Notes: generated by a model not told the origin, from the letters alone. DNA of 64,000 nucleotides from Streptomyces sp. BHT-5-2 (GCF_019774615.1 NZ_CP081496.1:4960001-5024000); one strand, 5' to 3'; shown: positions 53,809 through 63,013, numbered from the stretch's first letter. Program-made: numbers and translations.

Positions 53809-54534
53809 TCACGCGTGGGCACTGAGCACACCGCCGTTGCTGAGCACCAGGTACACGCCGTTGGCGTCGAGCCCGGCGTCGTGCCCCTTCGCCTCCAGCG
53901 TGCCGTCCACCGAGCCCTCGTTGCCGATGACGTCCGCGCGGTAGTGCAGTTCGCCGAGCTTTTTGACCTTGACGGTCCAGCCGCCCGCGACCTTGAACGT
54001 GCCCGGGCCCTGGTGTCCGCCGCCCATCCAGGCGTGGACCTGACCGTCCAACGTGAGCACGACGAACATGTCGTTGGCGTCGAGGCCGGCGTCGCCGCCC
54101 TTCGTCTCCAGCGTGGCCAGGACCGAACCGCGGTTGACGATCTCGGCGCGGTAGTGCTGGGCAGCGAGCTTGTGGATCTCGGCCTTGCTGCCGTCCGGCA
54201 GGGGCTGGGTGCGGGTCGGGGACGCGGCCCCGGCCGTGGCGTCGTGCGAGCCGCCCGTCCGCTTGCCCGCGGCGCCCGCCTTGGCTTCACCCTTCGCACC
54301 GGAGTCCGCCCGGGACGCGGAGTCCTGCGCCGCCGCGGAGGAACCCGTGCCGCCGGACTCCACCGCAAAGCCCGCGCCGCCGGCCCCGGCGGCGGCCGTG
54401 TGGCCCACGGGCTTCACGCCGGCGGGGTCCGAGCCGGAGCAGGCGGTCAGACCGAGGGCGGCGGCCGCGGTCAGGGCCGCGGCGGCCACCCGCAGGGTGC
54501 GGCGACGAGCGGTGCGGACGGTGGTGGAGCTCAT
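53809..54534 (-). CDS. Lipoprotein with two tandem copies of a small domain
   Basis: A 241-residue exported lipoprotein: basic n-region, hydrophobic ALTAAAALGLTAC lipobox with Cys32, then a 90-residue Ala/Gly/Ser/Thr linker. Two copies of a domain of about 50 residues follow (about 117-168 and 185-240), sharing HYRAEI/HYRADV, GSVLATLETKGGDAGLDAND versus GSVDGTLEAKGHDAGLDANG, and FVVLTLDG versus YLVLSNGG. No family is recognised. A pair of TTAGC repeats 11 bp apart lies about 90 bases upstream. Confidence 0.85.
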   Translation of the reverse strand: MSSTTVRTARRRTLRVAAAALTAAAALGLTACSGSDPAGVKPVGHTAAAGAGGAGFAVESGGTGSSAAAQDSASRADSGAKGEAKAGAAGKRTGGSHDATAGAASPTRTQPLPDGSKAEIHKLAAQHYRAEIVNRGSVLATLETKGGDAGLDANDMFVVLTLDGQVHAWMGGGHQGPGTFKVAGGWTVKVKKLGELHYRADVIGNEGSVDGTLEAKGHDAGLDANGVYLVLSNGGVLSAHA

Positions 54535-54622
54535 TTCGGTTCCCCCCGGGGCGGTCTGTGTGGGTGTCTCCTCGGTACGTCACCCACACTGGCGGGGGCT
54601 GCTATCGAGAGCCTGCCGCTCC

Positions 54623-54638
54623 GCTAACATCCGGCTAA
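54623..54638 (-). promoter_or_regulatory. 11-bp spaced TTAGC direct repeat
   Basis: On the minus strand TTAGC occurs twice, starting at 54638 and 54627, 11 bp apart. Direct repeats of this spacing are typical of OmpR-type response regulators. They lie 89 bases before the lipoprotein gene. Confidence 0.35.
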
Positions 54639-54730
54639 TACCGTCGTACGCAGGAAGAACGCGCACGTCGCCGCCTCCCTCCCGTACGGGACCGGGGGGC
54701 GGCGCGCAGGCTCGAAGTCCGGGCCCGCGC

Positions 54731-55378
54731 TCACCCGTCGGACGGGCCCTGTCCTCCGCAGACCGAGCGCAGCGACCGGGCGAGCCCCGCCGCGTGCAGC
54801 AGGTCCAGATGCCGCTCGTGCCCCACCCGGAGTGCGGTCACCGTCAGTCGGGGCACGCAGCCCGGCGCCGTACGGGCCTGCGGGGTCGCGGCGATGGCTC
54901 GGACCAGTTCCGCGTTGATCCGGTTGATCTCCGCGCGGACCCGGGCGAGGTCCGGTCGGCTGGTGGGGGCCTGCGCGGGGTCCGCCGCCCAGCGGCGGTG
55001 CAACCCGCGCTGGACGAGCTTGCTGGCCTCGATCTGGTCCCGGAAGATCCGCACCGTCGCCTCCGGGTCGGCGCCCGACTGTCGGGCCTGGGCGGCCACC
55101 GCGGCCAGCACCTCGCGCTCCCGGACCGGATCGTCGATCGGGCTGCCGGTCCCCCACTTCGCCGCGGCGACGAGGTCGGCGGTGGCCAGCCGGTCGGCGG
55201 AGAGCGCGGCGAGCGGCCGGAGCGGTCCGGCCGACGCGGGCGCGGCACCGACCGGCCCGACGGCCGGCCGCGCGTCCCCGGTGGCGGGCGCCGCGACGGC
55301 GCTCCCGGTCCCGGCGAACAGCACCGCGGCCGCGGTCCCGGCGAGCAGCGCACGGCGGATCGAAGTCGTCACCTGCAC
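54731..55378 (-). CDS. Secreted chorismate mutase (AroQ-gamma type)
   Basis: A 215-residue exported protein. The signal peptide has ALLAGTAAAVLFAGTGSAVA and an AAPA-like cleavage near residue 30. The mature part is all-helical and matches periplasmic chorismate mutases: LRPLAALSADRLATADLVAA, VAAAKWGTGSPIDDPVRERE (the Lys is catalytic), then IFRDQIEASKLVQRGLHRRW with Arg, Gln and Lys at active-site positions. Two cysteines near the C-terminus probably form a disulfide. It converts chorismate to prephenate outside the cytoplasm; why this is needed is unclear in any bacterium. GTG 55378 is used; GTG 55372 is possible. Confidence 0.9.
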   Translation of the reverse strand: MQVTTSIRRALLAGTAAAVLFAGTGSAVAAPATGDARPAVGPVGAAPASAGPLRPLAALSADRLATADLVAAAKWGTGSPIDDPVREREVLAAVAAQARQSGADPEATVRIFRDQIEASKLVQRGLHRRWAADPAQAPTSRPDLARVRAEINRINAELVRAIAATPQARTAPGCVPRLTVTALRVGHERHLDLLHAAGLARSLRSVCGGQGPSDG

Positions 55379-55556
55379 ATCGAGCCCTTCTCGAAGACCG
55401 CGGGCCCGGCGCGCGGCGCACGGGCCGCGGGGTGTTGCGGACGCTGTGAGCTTACGGCCGCCCCGCCGCCCGCCGACACCCCGAACCGAACCTCACCGGC
55501 GACCGGCAGCTGACTGGCGCACCGTCAAACTCGCTGCGCGGCAGGCCCGTACGCGC

Positions 55557-56255
55557 TCATCCCACGCCCGCCAGGAACGACGTGACCGCCGCCAGATACG
55601 CGCCCGGCCGCTCCTCGTGGACGAGATGGCCGGCGTCCTCGACGGTGACCAGCCGGGCGGCCGGGATGGCGCCGGCCAGCTCGGCGAGGTGGTGCTGGGG
55701 GATGTGGCTGGTGGGGCCGCCGGCGATGACGAGGGTCGGGGCGGTGATGCCGGGCAGGGCGTCGCGCCAGTGCGGGGCGGGGGCGTTCCGCTCGGCCACG
55801 GCGGCGAGCTTGGCCCGCCAGTCGAAGAGCGGAGGGCCGGGCGGCGGCTCCGGGACCTGCTGCGGCGGGTCGGCGGGGACCGGCGGGGCCGGCTCCTCCG
55901 CGATCAGCTGCGCGACCAGGTCCGGGCGGTGGGCGGCCAGCAGCAGGGCGGCGGTGGCCCCCAGGGAGTGGCCGATCAGCGTGACCGGGCCGAGGCCGAG
56001 CGCCTGGACGAAGCCGATGGCGTCGTCGCGCCAGCGCTCGAAGCCGTACTCCCCCGGCCAGTCGCTGCGGCCGTGGCCGCGCTGGTCGAGGGCGAAGACC
56101 CGGTGCGTGGTGGCCAGTCGGCCGACCACTCCGCGCCAGTCCTCGCCGTCCTCCCCGAGGCAGTGCAGCAGCACGGCCGGGGGCGCGTCCGGCTCGCCCC
56201 ATACGCGGTATGCCAACCGGACGCCACCGACGTGCACCTTCCGTACGTCACCCAT
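55557..56255 (-). CDS. Alpha/beta hydrolase
   Basis: A 232-residue soluble hydrolase. The nucleophile serine lies in LIGHSLGATAAL (about 93-104) and the family DQRGHGRSDWPGEY near 56-69 is present. The catalytic His lies in VEDAGHLVHEERP near the end. The oxyanion region is LLHCLGEDGEDW. The substrate is unknown. ATG 56255 was chosen at the start of the conserved fold; a longer frame to 56513 would cross the paaK-like promoter. Confidence 0.9.
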   Translation of the reverse strand: MGDVRKVHVGGVRLAYRVWGEPDAPPAVLLHCLGEDGEDWRGVVGRLATTHRVFALDQRGHGRSDWPGEYGFERWRDDAIGFVQALGLGPVTLIGHSLGATAALLLAAHRPDLVAQLIAEEPAPPVPADPPQQVPEPPPGPPLFDWRAKLAAVAERNAPAPHWRDALPGITAPTLVIAGGPTSHIPQHHLAELAGAIPAARLVTVEDAGHLVHEERPGAYLAAVTSFLAGVG

Positions 56256-56337
56256 GCGTCCGACGCTACCCGTGGGCCGTCCGCGGCACGCCCCTTGACG
56301 CGTTCGCCGCGCGCTGATTACTTGGACCCGCACGCGA

Positions 56338-56355
56338 CTACCGAATGATCGGTAG
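56338..56355. promoter_or_regulatory. 18-bp palindromic operator before the phenylacetate-CoA ligase gene
   Basis: CTACCGAATGATCGGTAG has perfect 7-base arms around ATGA. It stands 12 bases before the GTG start, downstream of a TTGACG hexamer at 56295-56300. Such ACCGA/TCGGT palindromes are bound by PaaR-type TetR repressors in actinobacteria. Confidence 0.6.
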
Positions 56356-56367
56356 GGAGACGAGGCG

Positions 56368-57714
56368 GTGAGATCCATGCCGGAAGCGGCGACGGACAGC
56401 GGGACGATCGACGGGGCCTGCGGGGCCGACTGGTGCGACGACGCCGAACGGCTCTCGGCGGACGCCCTGCACGCACTCCAACTCACCCGGCTACAGCGCT
56501 CGTTGCGCCACACCTACGAGAACGTCCCCTTCTACCGCGCGGCGTTCGACCGCGCCGGGGTGCGGCCGGAGGACTGCCGCTCGACGGCGGACCTGGCCCG
56601 CTTCCCGTTCACCGTGAAGGACGATCTGCGGGCGCACTACCCGTTCGGGATGTTCGCCGTCCCCAAGGAGCGGGTGCGGCGGCTGCACGCCTCCAGCGGC
56701 ACCACCGGGCGGCCGACGGTCGTCGGCTACACCGAGCGGGATCTCTCGGACTGGGCGGACCTGGTGGCCCGGTCGATCCGCGCGGCCGGCGGCCGCCCCG
56801 GGCACACCGTCCATGTCTCCTACGGCTACGGGCTGTTCACCGGCGGCCTGGGCGCGCACTACGGCGCGGAGCGGCTCGGCTGCACGGTCGTCCCGGCGTC
56901 CGGCGGGATGACCAGCCGTCAGGTGCAGCTCATCCAGGACTTCCGCCCCGAGATCATCATGGTCACGCCCTCCTACATGCTCACCCTGCTCGACGAGTTC
57001 GAGCGGCAGGGCGTCGATCCCCGCTCGACCTCGCTGAAGGTGGGCATCTTCGGCGCCGAGCCCTGGACGCAGGAGATGCGCCGGGAGATCGAGGAGCGGT
57101 TCGCCATCGACGCCGTGGACATCTACGGCCTGTCGGAGGTGATGGGCCCCGGCGTGGCGCAGGAGTGCGTGGAGACCAAGGACGGACTGCACATCTGGGA
57201 GGACCACTTCTACCCGGAGGTGGTCGACCCGATCACCGGGGAGGTGCTGCCGGACGGTGCGCACGGCGAGCTGGTCCTGACCTCGCTGACCAAGGAGGCC
57301 ATGCCCGTCGTCCGCTACCGCACCCGGGATCTGACCCGGCTGCTGCCCGGCACCGCCCGGCCGGCCTTCCGCCGGATGGAGAAGGTCACCGGGCGCAGCG
57401 ACGACATGATCATCCTGCGCGGGGTCAACCTCTTCCCCGCGCAGGTCGAGGAGATCGTGCTGCGCACGCCAGGCGTGGCCCCGCACTTCCAGCTGCGGCT
57501 GACCCGCGAGGGCCGGCTGGACCGGCTGACCGTCCGCGCGGAGGCCCGGCCGGACGCCACGGCGGCCGCCCGGGCGGCCGCCGTCGGCCTGATCACCCGC
57601 GGCGTCAAGGACGGCATCGGCGTCACCGTCGACGTCGAGATCGTCGATCCGGAGACCCTGGAGCGCTCGGTCGGGAAGTTCAAGCGCATCGTGGACGCCC
57701 GCCGGGACGGCTGA
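56368..57714 (+). CDS. paaK: Phenylacetate-CoA ligase family protein
   Basis: A 448-residue aryl-CoA ligase of the PaaK type, forming phenylacetyl-CoA from phenylacetate, CoA and ATP. Marks are RLHASSGTTGRPTVVGYTER (about 109-128, nucleotide loop), VDIYGLSEVMGPGVAQEC (about 250-267) and the C-terminal GRSDDMIILRGVNLFPAQVE. The start GTG 56368 has GGGAGACGAGG before it; ATG 56377 is an alternative. No other paa ring-oxidation genes are in the window, so related substrates such as other aryl acids remain possible. Confidence 0.9.
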   Translation: MRSMPEAATDSGTIDGACGADWCDDAERLSADALHALQLTRLQRSLRHTYENVPFYRAAFDRAGVRPEDCRSTADLARFPFTVKDDLRAHYPFGMFAVPKERVRRLHASSGTTGRPTVVGYTERDLSDWADLVARSIRAAGGRPGHTVHVSYGYGLFTGGLGAHYGAERLGCTVVPASGGMTSRQVQLIQDFRPEIIMVTPSYMLTLLDEFERQGVDPRSTSLKVGIFGAEPWTQEMRREIEERFAIDAVDIYGLSEVMGPGVAQECVETKDGLHIWEDHFYPEVVDPITGEVLPDGAHGELVLTSLTKEAMPVVRYRTRDLTRLLPGTARPAFRRMEKVTGRSDDMIILRGVNLFPAQVEEIVLRTPGVAPHFQLRLTREGRLDRLTVRAEARPDATAAARAAAVGLITRGVKDGIGVTVDVEIVDPETLERSVGKFKRIVDARRDG

Positions 57715-57716
57715 CG

Positions 57717-58517
57717 TCAGGTCATCGACGGGTCCCCCTTGATCAGCGCGAAGGGGGCGCCCGCCGGATCCATCAGCATCGCCAGCCGGCCGACGCCTGG
57801 CACGTCCATCGGGGCGATGAGCGGCGTGCCGCCGTGCTGGACGGCGGCGTTGAAGGTGGCGTCGCAGTCGGTCACGCCGAAGTACGGGTGCCACTCGGGC
57901 GTCGAGCCGGCGTCCAGATTCTTTTGCGGGAGCTGCATGACGCCGCCGTGCGCGGTGTCCTCGCCCTGTCCGGCACCGGAGGCGGAGGCGATGCTGTAGA
58001 CGGGGCCGCCGCCCATCGGCATGTCCTGGTAGGTCCAGCCGAACACACTGCGGTAGAACTCCTTGGCCGCGGCGGCGTCGGTGGTGTAGAGCTCCGTCCA
58101 GCACAGGGTGCCCGGCTCCATGACCGCGTCCAGGCCCTTGACGTCGCCGGGCTGCCAGACGGCGAAGTCGGCGCCCGTCGGGTCGGTGAGCATGGCCAGC
58201 CGGCCGGCGGTGAACACGTCCATCGGCGCGACCCGGACCCGGCCGCCGGCCTGCTCCACCGCCTTGCAGGTGGCGTCCGCGTCCGCGGTGTGGAAGTACG
58301 GTGTCCAGGCCGGGCTCGCACCCTCCTCCGTCAGCGGGCCGACCGCGGCGACCGTCCTGCCGTCGAGCTGGAAGAAGCCGTAGCCGCCGCCCTCCGGCCC
58401 GGCCGACCGGAAGGTCCAGCCGAGCACCGCGGAGTAGAACGCCGCGGCGGCGTCGATGTCGGGGGCGCCGAGGTCGAGCCAGTTCGGTGCGCCGGGGACG
58501 AAGTTGGTGGTCAACAC
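57717..58517 (-). CDS. VOC family protein with two glyoxalase-like domains
   Basis: A 266-residue protein of two vicinal-oxygen-chelate domains (about 10-125 and 138-262), each starting with a PNWLDLGAPDIDAAAAFYSA or CWTELYTTDAAAAKEFYRS type strand-helix and ending with MLTDPTGADFAVWQP or MLMDPAGAPFALIKG. Similar Streptomyces proteins are annotated as bleomycin-resistance-like or hydrolase proteins; the reaction is unknown. GTG 58517 is used; TTG 58514 is possible. It is convergent with the paaK-like gene, with almost no gap. Confidence 0.9.
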   Translation of the reverse strand: MLTTNFVPGAPNWLDLGAPDIDAAAAFYSAVLGWTFRSAGPEGGGYGFFQLDGRTVAAVGPLTEEGASPAWTPYFHTADADATCKAVEQAGGRVRVAPMDVFTAGRLAMLTDPTGADFAVWQPGDVKGLDAVMEPGTLCWTELYTTDAAAAKEFYRSVFGWTYQDMPMGGGPVYSIASASGAGQGEDTAHGGVMQLPQKNLDAGSTPEWHPYFGVTDCDATFNAAVQHGGTPLIAPMDVPGVGRLAMLMDPAGAPFALIKGDPSMT

Positions 58518-58584
58518 GAGGTACTCCGATCACGTCCTGGTCAGTGCCGTTTCCCAGCTTGGCAGGGGGCACCGACAGTCGCCC

Positions 58585-60180
58585 TCAGCGCGCCGTTCCG
58601 CCGCTCCCGAACCGCTCGCGCAGCGCACGCTTGAGGACCTTGCCGCTGGCGTTGCGCGGCAGCGCGTCCACGAACACCACCCGCTTGGGCACCTTGAACG
58701 GCGCGAGCCGGGCCCGCGCCACGTCGATCAGCTCCGCCTCCCCCACCACACCGTTCCCCTCGGTCCCGTCCGTGGTGACGGTGCGCCGGACCACCACCGC
58801 GGTCACCGCCTCGATCCACCGCTCGTCCGGCAGCCCGACGACCGCGACCTCGGCGACCTGCGGATGCGTGTACAGCACGTCCTCCACCTGGCGCGAGGCG
58901 ACCAGCACGCCACCGGAGTTGATGACGTCCTTGACCCGGTCGACCACCGTGAAGTAGCCCGCCGTGTCGCGGACCGCCAGGTCCCCGGAGCGGAACCAGC
59001 CGTCCCGGAACGCCTCCGCGGTCTCCTCCGGCTTGTCCCAGTAGCCGGTGCACAGCTGAGGCGAGCGGTAGACGATCTCGCCCCGGGTGCCGTCCGGGAC
59101 CTCCCGGCCCTCCTCGTCCACCACCCGCGCCTCGACGAACAGCACCGGCCGCCCGCAGGAGTCCGGCCGGTCCGCGTGCTCGTCCGGGCCGAGGACGGTG
59201 GCCAGCGGGCCGATCTCGCTCTGCCCGAAGCAGTTGTAGAAAGCCAGGTGCGGCAACCGGGCGCGGAGCCGTTCCAGTACGGGCACCGGCATGATCGAGG
59301 CGCCGTAGTACGCCTTGCGCAGCCCGCCGAGGTCCCGTACGGCGAAGCCGGGGTGGTCGGCGAGTGCGATCCACACCGTGGGCGGCGCGAACAGGCTGTC
59401 CGCGCGGCCCGCTTCCACCAGCGCGAAGATCCGCTCCGGGGCGGGCCCGTCCAGGATGGTGTTCTCCGCGCCCACCGCCAGATAGGGCAGCAGGAAGACG
59501 TGCATCTGCGCGGAGTGGTAGAGCGGCAGCGAGTGGACGGGGCGGTCGCTCTCCTTCAGGTCGAGGGCGACCACGGCGCTGGTGTACTCGTGCACCAGCG
59601 CCCGGTGGGTCATCATCGCGCCCTTGGGGAGCGCGGTGGTGCCCGAGGTGTAGAGCAGCTGGACGAGGGCGTCGTCGGGCACCTCGGGCGGTGCGTCCGC
59701 CGCGGCGGGGCCGCCGGCCTCGGTCGGCTGCCCCGCCGGCTGTTCGGCCAGTCGCTCCAGCAGCCCGTCCGGCGCCCCGTGCAGCGGCACCGTGCGGGTG
59801 CCGTCCGGCAGCCGGGCCGCCAGCGCGGTGTCGGTGAGCACCAGGGCGCTGCCGGACTGCCCCAGGAGGTAGGCCAGTTCCTCACCGGCCAGGCCGTGGT
59901 TGACCGGGACGTGCACCAGCCCGGCGCGGGCGCAGGCCAGGAAACCGATCAGGTAGGCGTCGGAGTTGTGGCCGTAGGACGCCACCCGGTCCCCGGGACG
60001 CAGCCCCTCGGCCAGCAGCACCCGCGCGGCGGCGGTCACCGCGCCGTCCAGCGCCCGGTAGCTCCAGCTCCGGTCCGCGTACCGGACCGCCGTCCGCTCC
60101 GGCACCCGGCGCGCGCTGCGCCGCAGGACCCCGTCGACCGTGTTGTTCCGCGCGCCCGCCGCGCCCGTGGCATCCGTCAT
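58585..60180 (-). CDS. Acyl-CoA synthetase (class I adenylate-forming)
   Basis: A 531-residue ligase. Motifs in order: YTSGTTALPKGAMMTHRALV (about 179-198; the usual lysine and threonines are kept), YNCFGQSEIGPLATVLG (about 318-334), GWFRSGDLAVRD, VKDVINSGGVLVASRQVEDV and RNASGKVLKRAL with the catalytic lysine. It probably activates medium or long acyl chains. It lies 92 bases after the next acyl-CoA synthetase gene on the same strand and may be in the same operon. Confidence 0.93.
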   Translation of the reverse strand: MTDATGAAGARNNTVDGVLRRSARRVPERTAVRYADRSWSYRALDGAVTAAARVLLAEGLRPGDRVASYGHNSDAYLIGFLACARAGLVHVPVNHGLAGEELAYLLGQSGSALVLTDTALAARLPDGTRTVPLHGAPDGLLERLAEQPAGQPTEAGGPAAADAPPEVPDDALVQLLYTSGTTALPKGAMMTHRALVHEYTSAVVALDLKESDRPVHSLPLYHSAQMHVFLLPYLAVGAENTILDGPAPERIFALVEAGRADSLFAPPTVWIALADHPGFAVRDLGGLRKAYYGASIMPVPVLERLRARLPHLAFYNCFGQSEIGPLATVLGPDEHADRPDSCGRPVLFVEARVVDEEGREVPDGTRGEIVYRSPQLCTGYWDKPEETAEAFRDGWFRSGDLAVRDTAGYFTVVDRVKDVINSGGVLVASRQVEDVLYTHPQVAEVAVVGLPDERWIEAVTAVVVRRTVTTDGTEGNGVVGEAELIDVARARLAPFKVPKRVVFVDALPRNASGKVLKRALRERFGSGGTAR

Positions 60181-60272
60181 GCGGCGATCCTGGAGTGCGG
60201 CCGGGGACCGGTCAAGGCGGTGGACGCGGGCGGGTCACGGCTGCCGGGGGCCGCGGCGTACGGCGCGCGCGG

Positions 60273-61823
60273 TCACACGGCGCGCTCCCGGCCCTCCCAA
60301 TACGGGTCGCGCAGCCGCCGCTTGTAGAGCTTGCCGTTGGGGTCGCGGGGCAGGGCGGTGGTGAAGTCGACGGTGCGGGGGCGCTTGTAGCCGGCGAGCC
60401 GGTGGGCGCAGTGGTCGAGGATCTCGGCGGCCAGTTCCGGTCCGGCGCGGTGGCCGTCGGCGGGTTCGACGACCGCCTTGACCTCCTCGCCCCAGTCGTC
60501 GTGCGGGACGCCGAAGGCGGCGGCGTCGGCGACGGCCGGGTGGGCGAGCAGCACCGACTCGATCTCGGCGGGGTAGATGTTGACCCCGCCGGAGATGATC
60601 ATGTCGATCTTGCGGTCGCGGAGGAAGAGGTAGCCGTCCTCGTCGAGGTAGCCGAGGTCGCCGACGGTGAAGAAGTCGCCGATGCGGTTCTTCCGGGTCT
60701 TGTCCTCGTCCTTGTGGTAAGCGAAGCCCCCGGTGGTCATCTTCAGGTAGACGGTGCCCAGTTGACCGGCCGGCAGCCGGTTTCCGTCGTCGTCGAAGAC
60801 CGCCAGCTCGCTGATCGGCCAGGCTCGGCCGACCGTGCCGGGCTTCTTCAGCCAGTCCTCGGCGGTGGCGAAGGCGCCGCCGCCCTCGCTGGCCGCGTAG
60901 TACTCCTCGACGCAGCCGCCCCACCAGTCGATCATGGCGCGTTTGACGTGGTCGGGGCAGGGTGCGGCGCCGTGGATGGCGTGCCGCATCGACGAGACGT
61001 CGTAGCCGGCGCGGGCCTCCTCTGGGAGGGCGAGCAGGCGGTGGAACTGGGTGGGCACCATGTGGGTGTGGGTGCACCGGTGCCGCTCGATCAGGCGCAG
61101 CATCTCCGGTGGCGTCCACTTGTCCATCAGGACGACGCGGTGGCCGATGTGCAGGGAGGCGCCGGCGAACTGCAGGACGGCGGTGTGGTAGAGCGGCGAG
61201 CAGACCAGGTGGACGTTGTCGTCGAACGGCCGGATGCCGAAGATGGCGAGGAAGCCGCCGAGGTAGGTCTCCTCGGGGGGCTTGCCGGGCAGCGGGCGGC
61301 GGATGCCGCGGGGGCGGCCGGTGGTACCGGAGGTGTAGTTCATCACCCAGCCCAGGGTCCGGCCGGTGGGCGCGGACTCCGGTTGTCCGTCCAGGAGTTG
61401 GCGGTAGGGCCGGAAGCCGTCGACGGGTCCGACGGCGTACCGCCGCTCGGCGGCCAGGCCCGCCTCGTCGGCCGCCTGCCGGGCCGCGTCGCCGAACCGC
61501 TCGTGGGCGATCAGCACCTTGGCGCCGGAGTCGGCGACGATCCAGGCGATCTCCGGGCCGACCAGGTGGTGGTTGACCGGGACGAGGTAGAAGCCGGCCT
61601 GGGAGGCGGCGAGGTAGGCGGTGAAGAACTCCACGCCGTTGGGGAGCACCACGGCGAAGGCGTCGCCGCGTTCCAGGCCGGCCGCGCGCAGCCCGTGGAC
61701 CAGCCGGTTGGCGGCGGCGTGCAGACGGCCGGCGGTCCACTCCTCGCCGTCCGGGGCGATCAGGACCGTCCGGCCGGGGTCGGCGGTGGCCTGTGCCCAG
61801 AAGCCGTTGGGGGTGTCGGGCAT
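60273..61823 (-). CDS. Acyl-CoA synthetase (FadD4-like)
   Basis: A 516-residue adenylate-forming ligase. Motifs: MNYTSGTTGRPRGIRRPLPG (about 165-184), EEYYAASEGGGAFATAEDW (about 302-320; the A5 Glu is present), FFTVGDLGYLDEDGYLFLRD, KIDMIISGGVNIYPAEIESV and PRDPNGKLYKRRLRDPYWEG. The RPRGIRRP variant is typical of actinobacterial FadD4-type ligases. It is 71 bases downstream of the nitronate monooxygenase gene and probably co-transcribed with it. Confidence 0.93.
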   Translation of the reverse strand: MPDTPNGFWAQATADPGRTVLIAPDGEEWTAGRLHAAANRLVHGLRAAGLERGDAFAVVLPNGVEFFTAYLAASQAGFYLVPVNHHLVGPEIAWIVADSGAKVLIAHERFGDAARQAADEAGLAAERRYAVGPVDGFRPYRQLLDGQPESAPTGRTLGWVMNYTSGTTGRPRGIRRPLPGKPPEETYLGGFLAIFGIRPFDDNVHLVCSPLYHTAVLQFAGASLHIGHRVVLMDKWTPPEMLRLIERHRCTHTHMVPTQFHRLLALPEEARAGYDVSSMRHAIHGAAPCPDHVKRAMIDWWGGCVEEYYAASEGGGAFATAEDWLKKPGTVGRAWPISELAVFDDDGNRLPAGQLGTVYLKMTTGGFAYHKDEDKTRKNRIGDFFTVGDLGYLDEDGYLFLRDRKIDMIISGGVNIYPAEIESVLLAHPAVADAAAFGVPHDDWGEEVKAVVEPADGHRAGPELAAEILDHCAHRLAGYKRPRTVDFTTALPRDPNGKLYKRRLRDPYWEGRERAV

Positions 61824-61894
61824 GGTCGGGTCCTCCTCGGGCGGTGGCGGCAGGGCGGTCGGCGGTGCGGGGACGGCGGTGCGGGGACCGGCGG

Positions 61895-63013
61895 TCAGGC
61901 GCGGCCGGCGATCCGGTCGATCCGGTCGACGGCCCGCTCGAAGCCGCGGGTGAGGTCGTCGAAGACGGCCCGGACGCTGCGTTCGCTGGTCATCCGGCCG
62001 ACGATCTGGCCGACCGGGGTGCCGAGCAGCGGCTCGACCTCGTGCCGCTGGATACGGGAGTTGGCCTCGGCGACCAGCAGGCCCTGGAGCGGCATCGGCA
62101 GGGTGCCGGGGCCGTCGGGGTCGTCCCAGGCGTCCGTCCAGGCGGTGCGGAGCTGGCGGGCGGGCTTGCCGGTCAGGGCGCGGGAGCGGACGGTGTCGCC
62201 GGGGCCGGCGGCGAGCAGTTTCGCGGTCAGCCGCCGGGAGTGCAGGTCGGCCTCCTCGGTGGTGAGCCAGATCGAGCCGAGCCAGACGCCCTGGGCACCC
62301 AGCGCGAGTCCGGCGGCGATCTGCTCGCCGGTGCCGATGCCGCCGGCGGCCAGCACCGGCAACGGGTCGACGGCGGCCACCACTTCCGGGGTGAGCACCA
62401 TGGTGGCGATCTCGCCGGTGTGGCCGCCGGCCTCGTATCCCTGGGCCACGACGACGTCGATCCCGGCGGCCTTGTGGTGCAGCGCGTGGCGCGGGCTGCC
62501 GGCCAGCGCGGCGACCCGGACGCCACGGTCGTGGGCGCGCGCGATCACGTCGGCGGGCGGGGAGCCGAGGGCGTTGGCGAGGAGGGCGATGGGGTAGTCG
62601 AAGGCCACGTCGAGCTGGCTGCGGGCGACCTGCTCCATCCAGCCGGTGATCCGCCAGCCGGACGGCTCGCCGGGCGGGAGCGGCGGCACGTCGTACTTCT
62701 CCAGGAGCGCCGTGACGTGGCGGCGGTGCTCCTCGGGGATCATCGCCTCGACGTCGGCCTCGGTCAGTGTCCGGCCTTCCGGGGCCTCGACCTTCGCGGC
62801 GGGCATCACCACGTCGAGGCCGTAGGGCAGTCCGTCGGTGTGCTCCTGCATCCAGTCGAGGTCGCGGGCCAGTTCACCGGGGGCGGTGTAGCGGACCGCG
62901 CCGAGCACCCCGAACCCGCCGGCCCGGGTGATCGCCGCGGCCACCGCGGGAAAGGGCGTGAACCCGAAGACGGCGTGCTCGACGCCCAGCGCGTTGCTCA
63001 GCTCCGTCTGCAT
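61895..63013 (-). CDS. Nitronate monooxygenase / 2-nitropropane dioxygenase-like FMN protein
   Basis: A 372-residue TIM-barrel FMN enzyme of the NPD/NMO group. The glycine-rich FMN phosphate segments are VVVAQGYEAGGHTGEIATMV (about 190-209; it includes the class His) and PVLAAGGIGTGEQIAAGLAL (about 220-239), with GAQGVWLGSIWL following. In steroid- and fatty-acid-degrading actinobacteria such proteins cluster with FadD genes and may act as enoyl reductases or oxidases rather than on nitronates. ATG 63013 lies 40 bases from a TTTCTGA palindrome. Confidence 0.9.
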   Translation of the reverse strand: MQTELSNALGVEHAVFGFTPFPAVAAAITRAGGFGVLGAVRYTAPGELARDLDWMQEHTDGLPYGLDVVMPAAKVEAPEGRTLTEADVEAMIPEEHRRHVTALLEKYDVPPLPPGEPSGWRITGWMEQVARSQLDVAFDYPIALLANALGSPPADVIARAHDRGVRVAALAGSPRHALHHKAAGIDVVVAQGYEAGGHTGEIATMVLTPEVVAAVDPLPVLAAGGIGTGEQIAAGLALGAQGVWLGSIWLTTEEADLHSRRLTAKLLAAGPGDTVRSRALTGKPARQLRTAWTDAWDDPDGPGTLPMPLQGLLVAEANSRIQRHEVEPLLGTPVGQIVGRMTSERSVRAVFDDLTRGFERAVDRIDRIAGRA

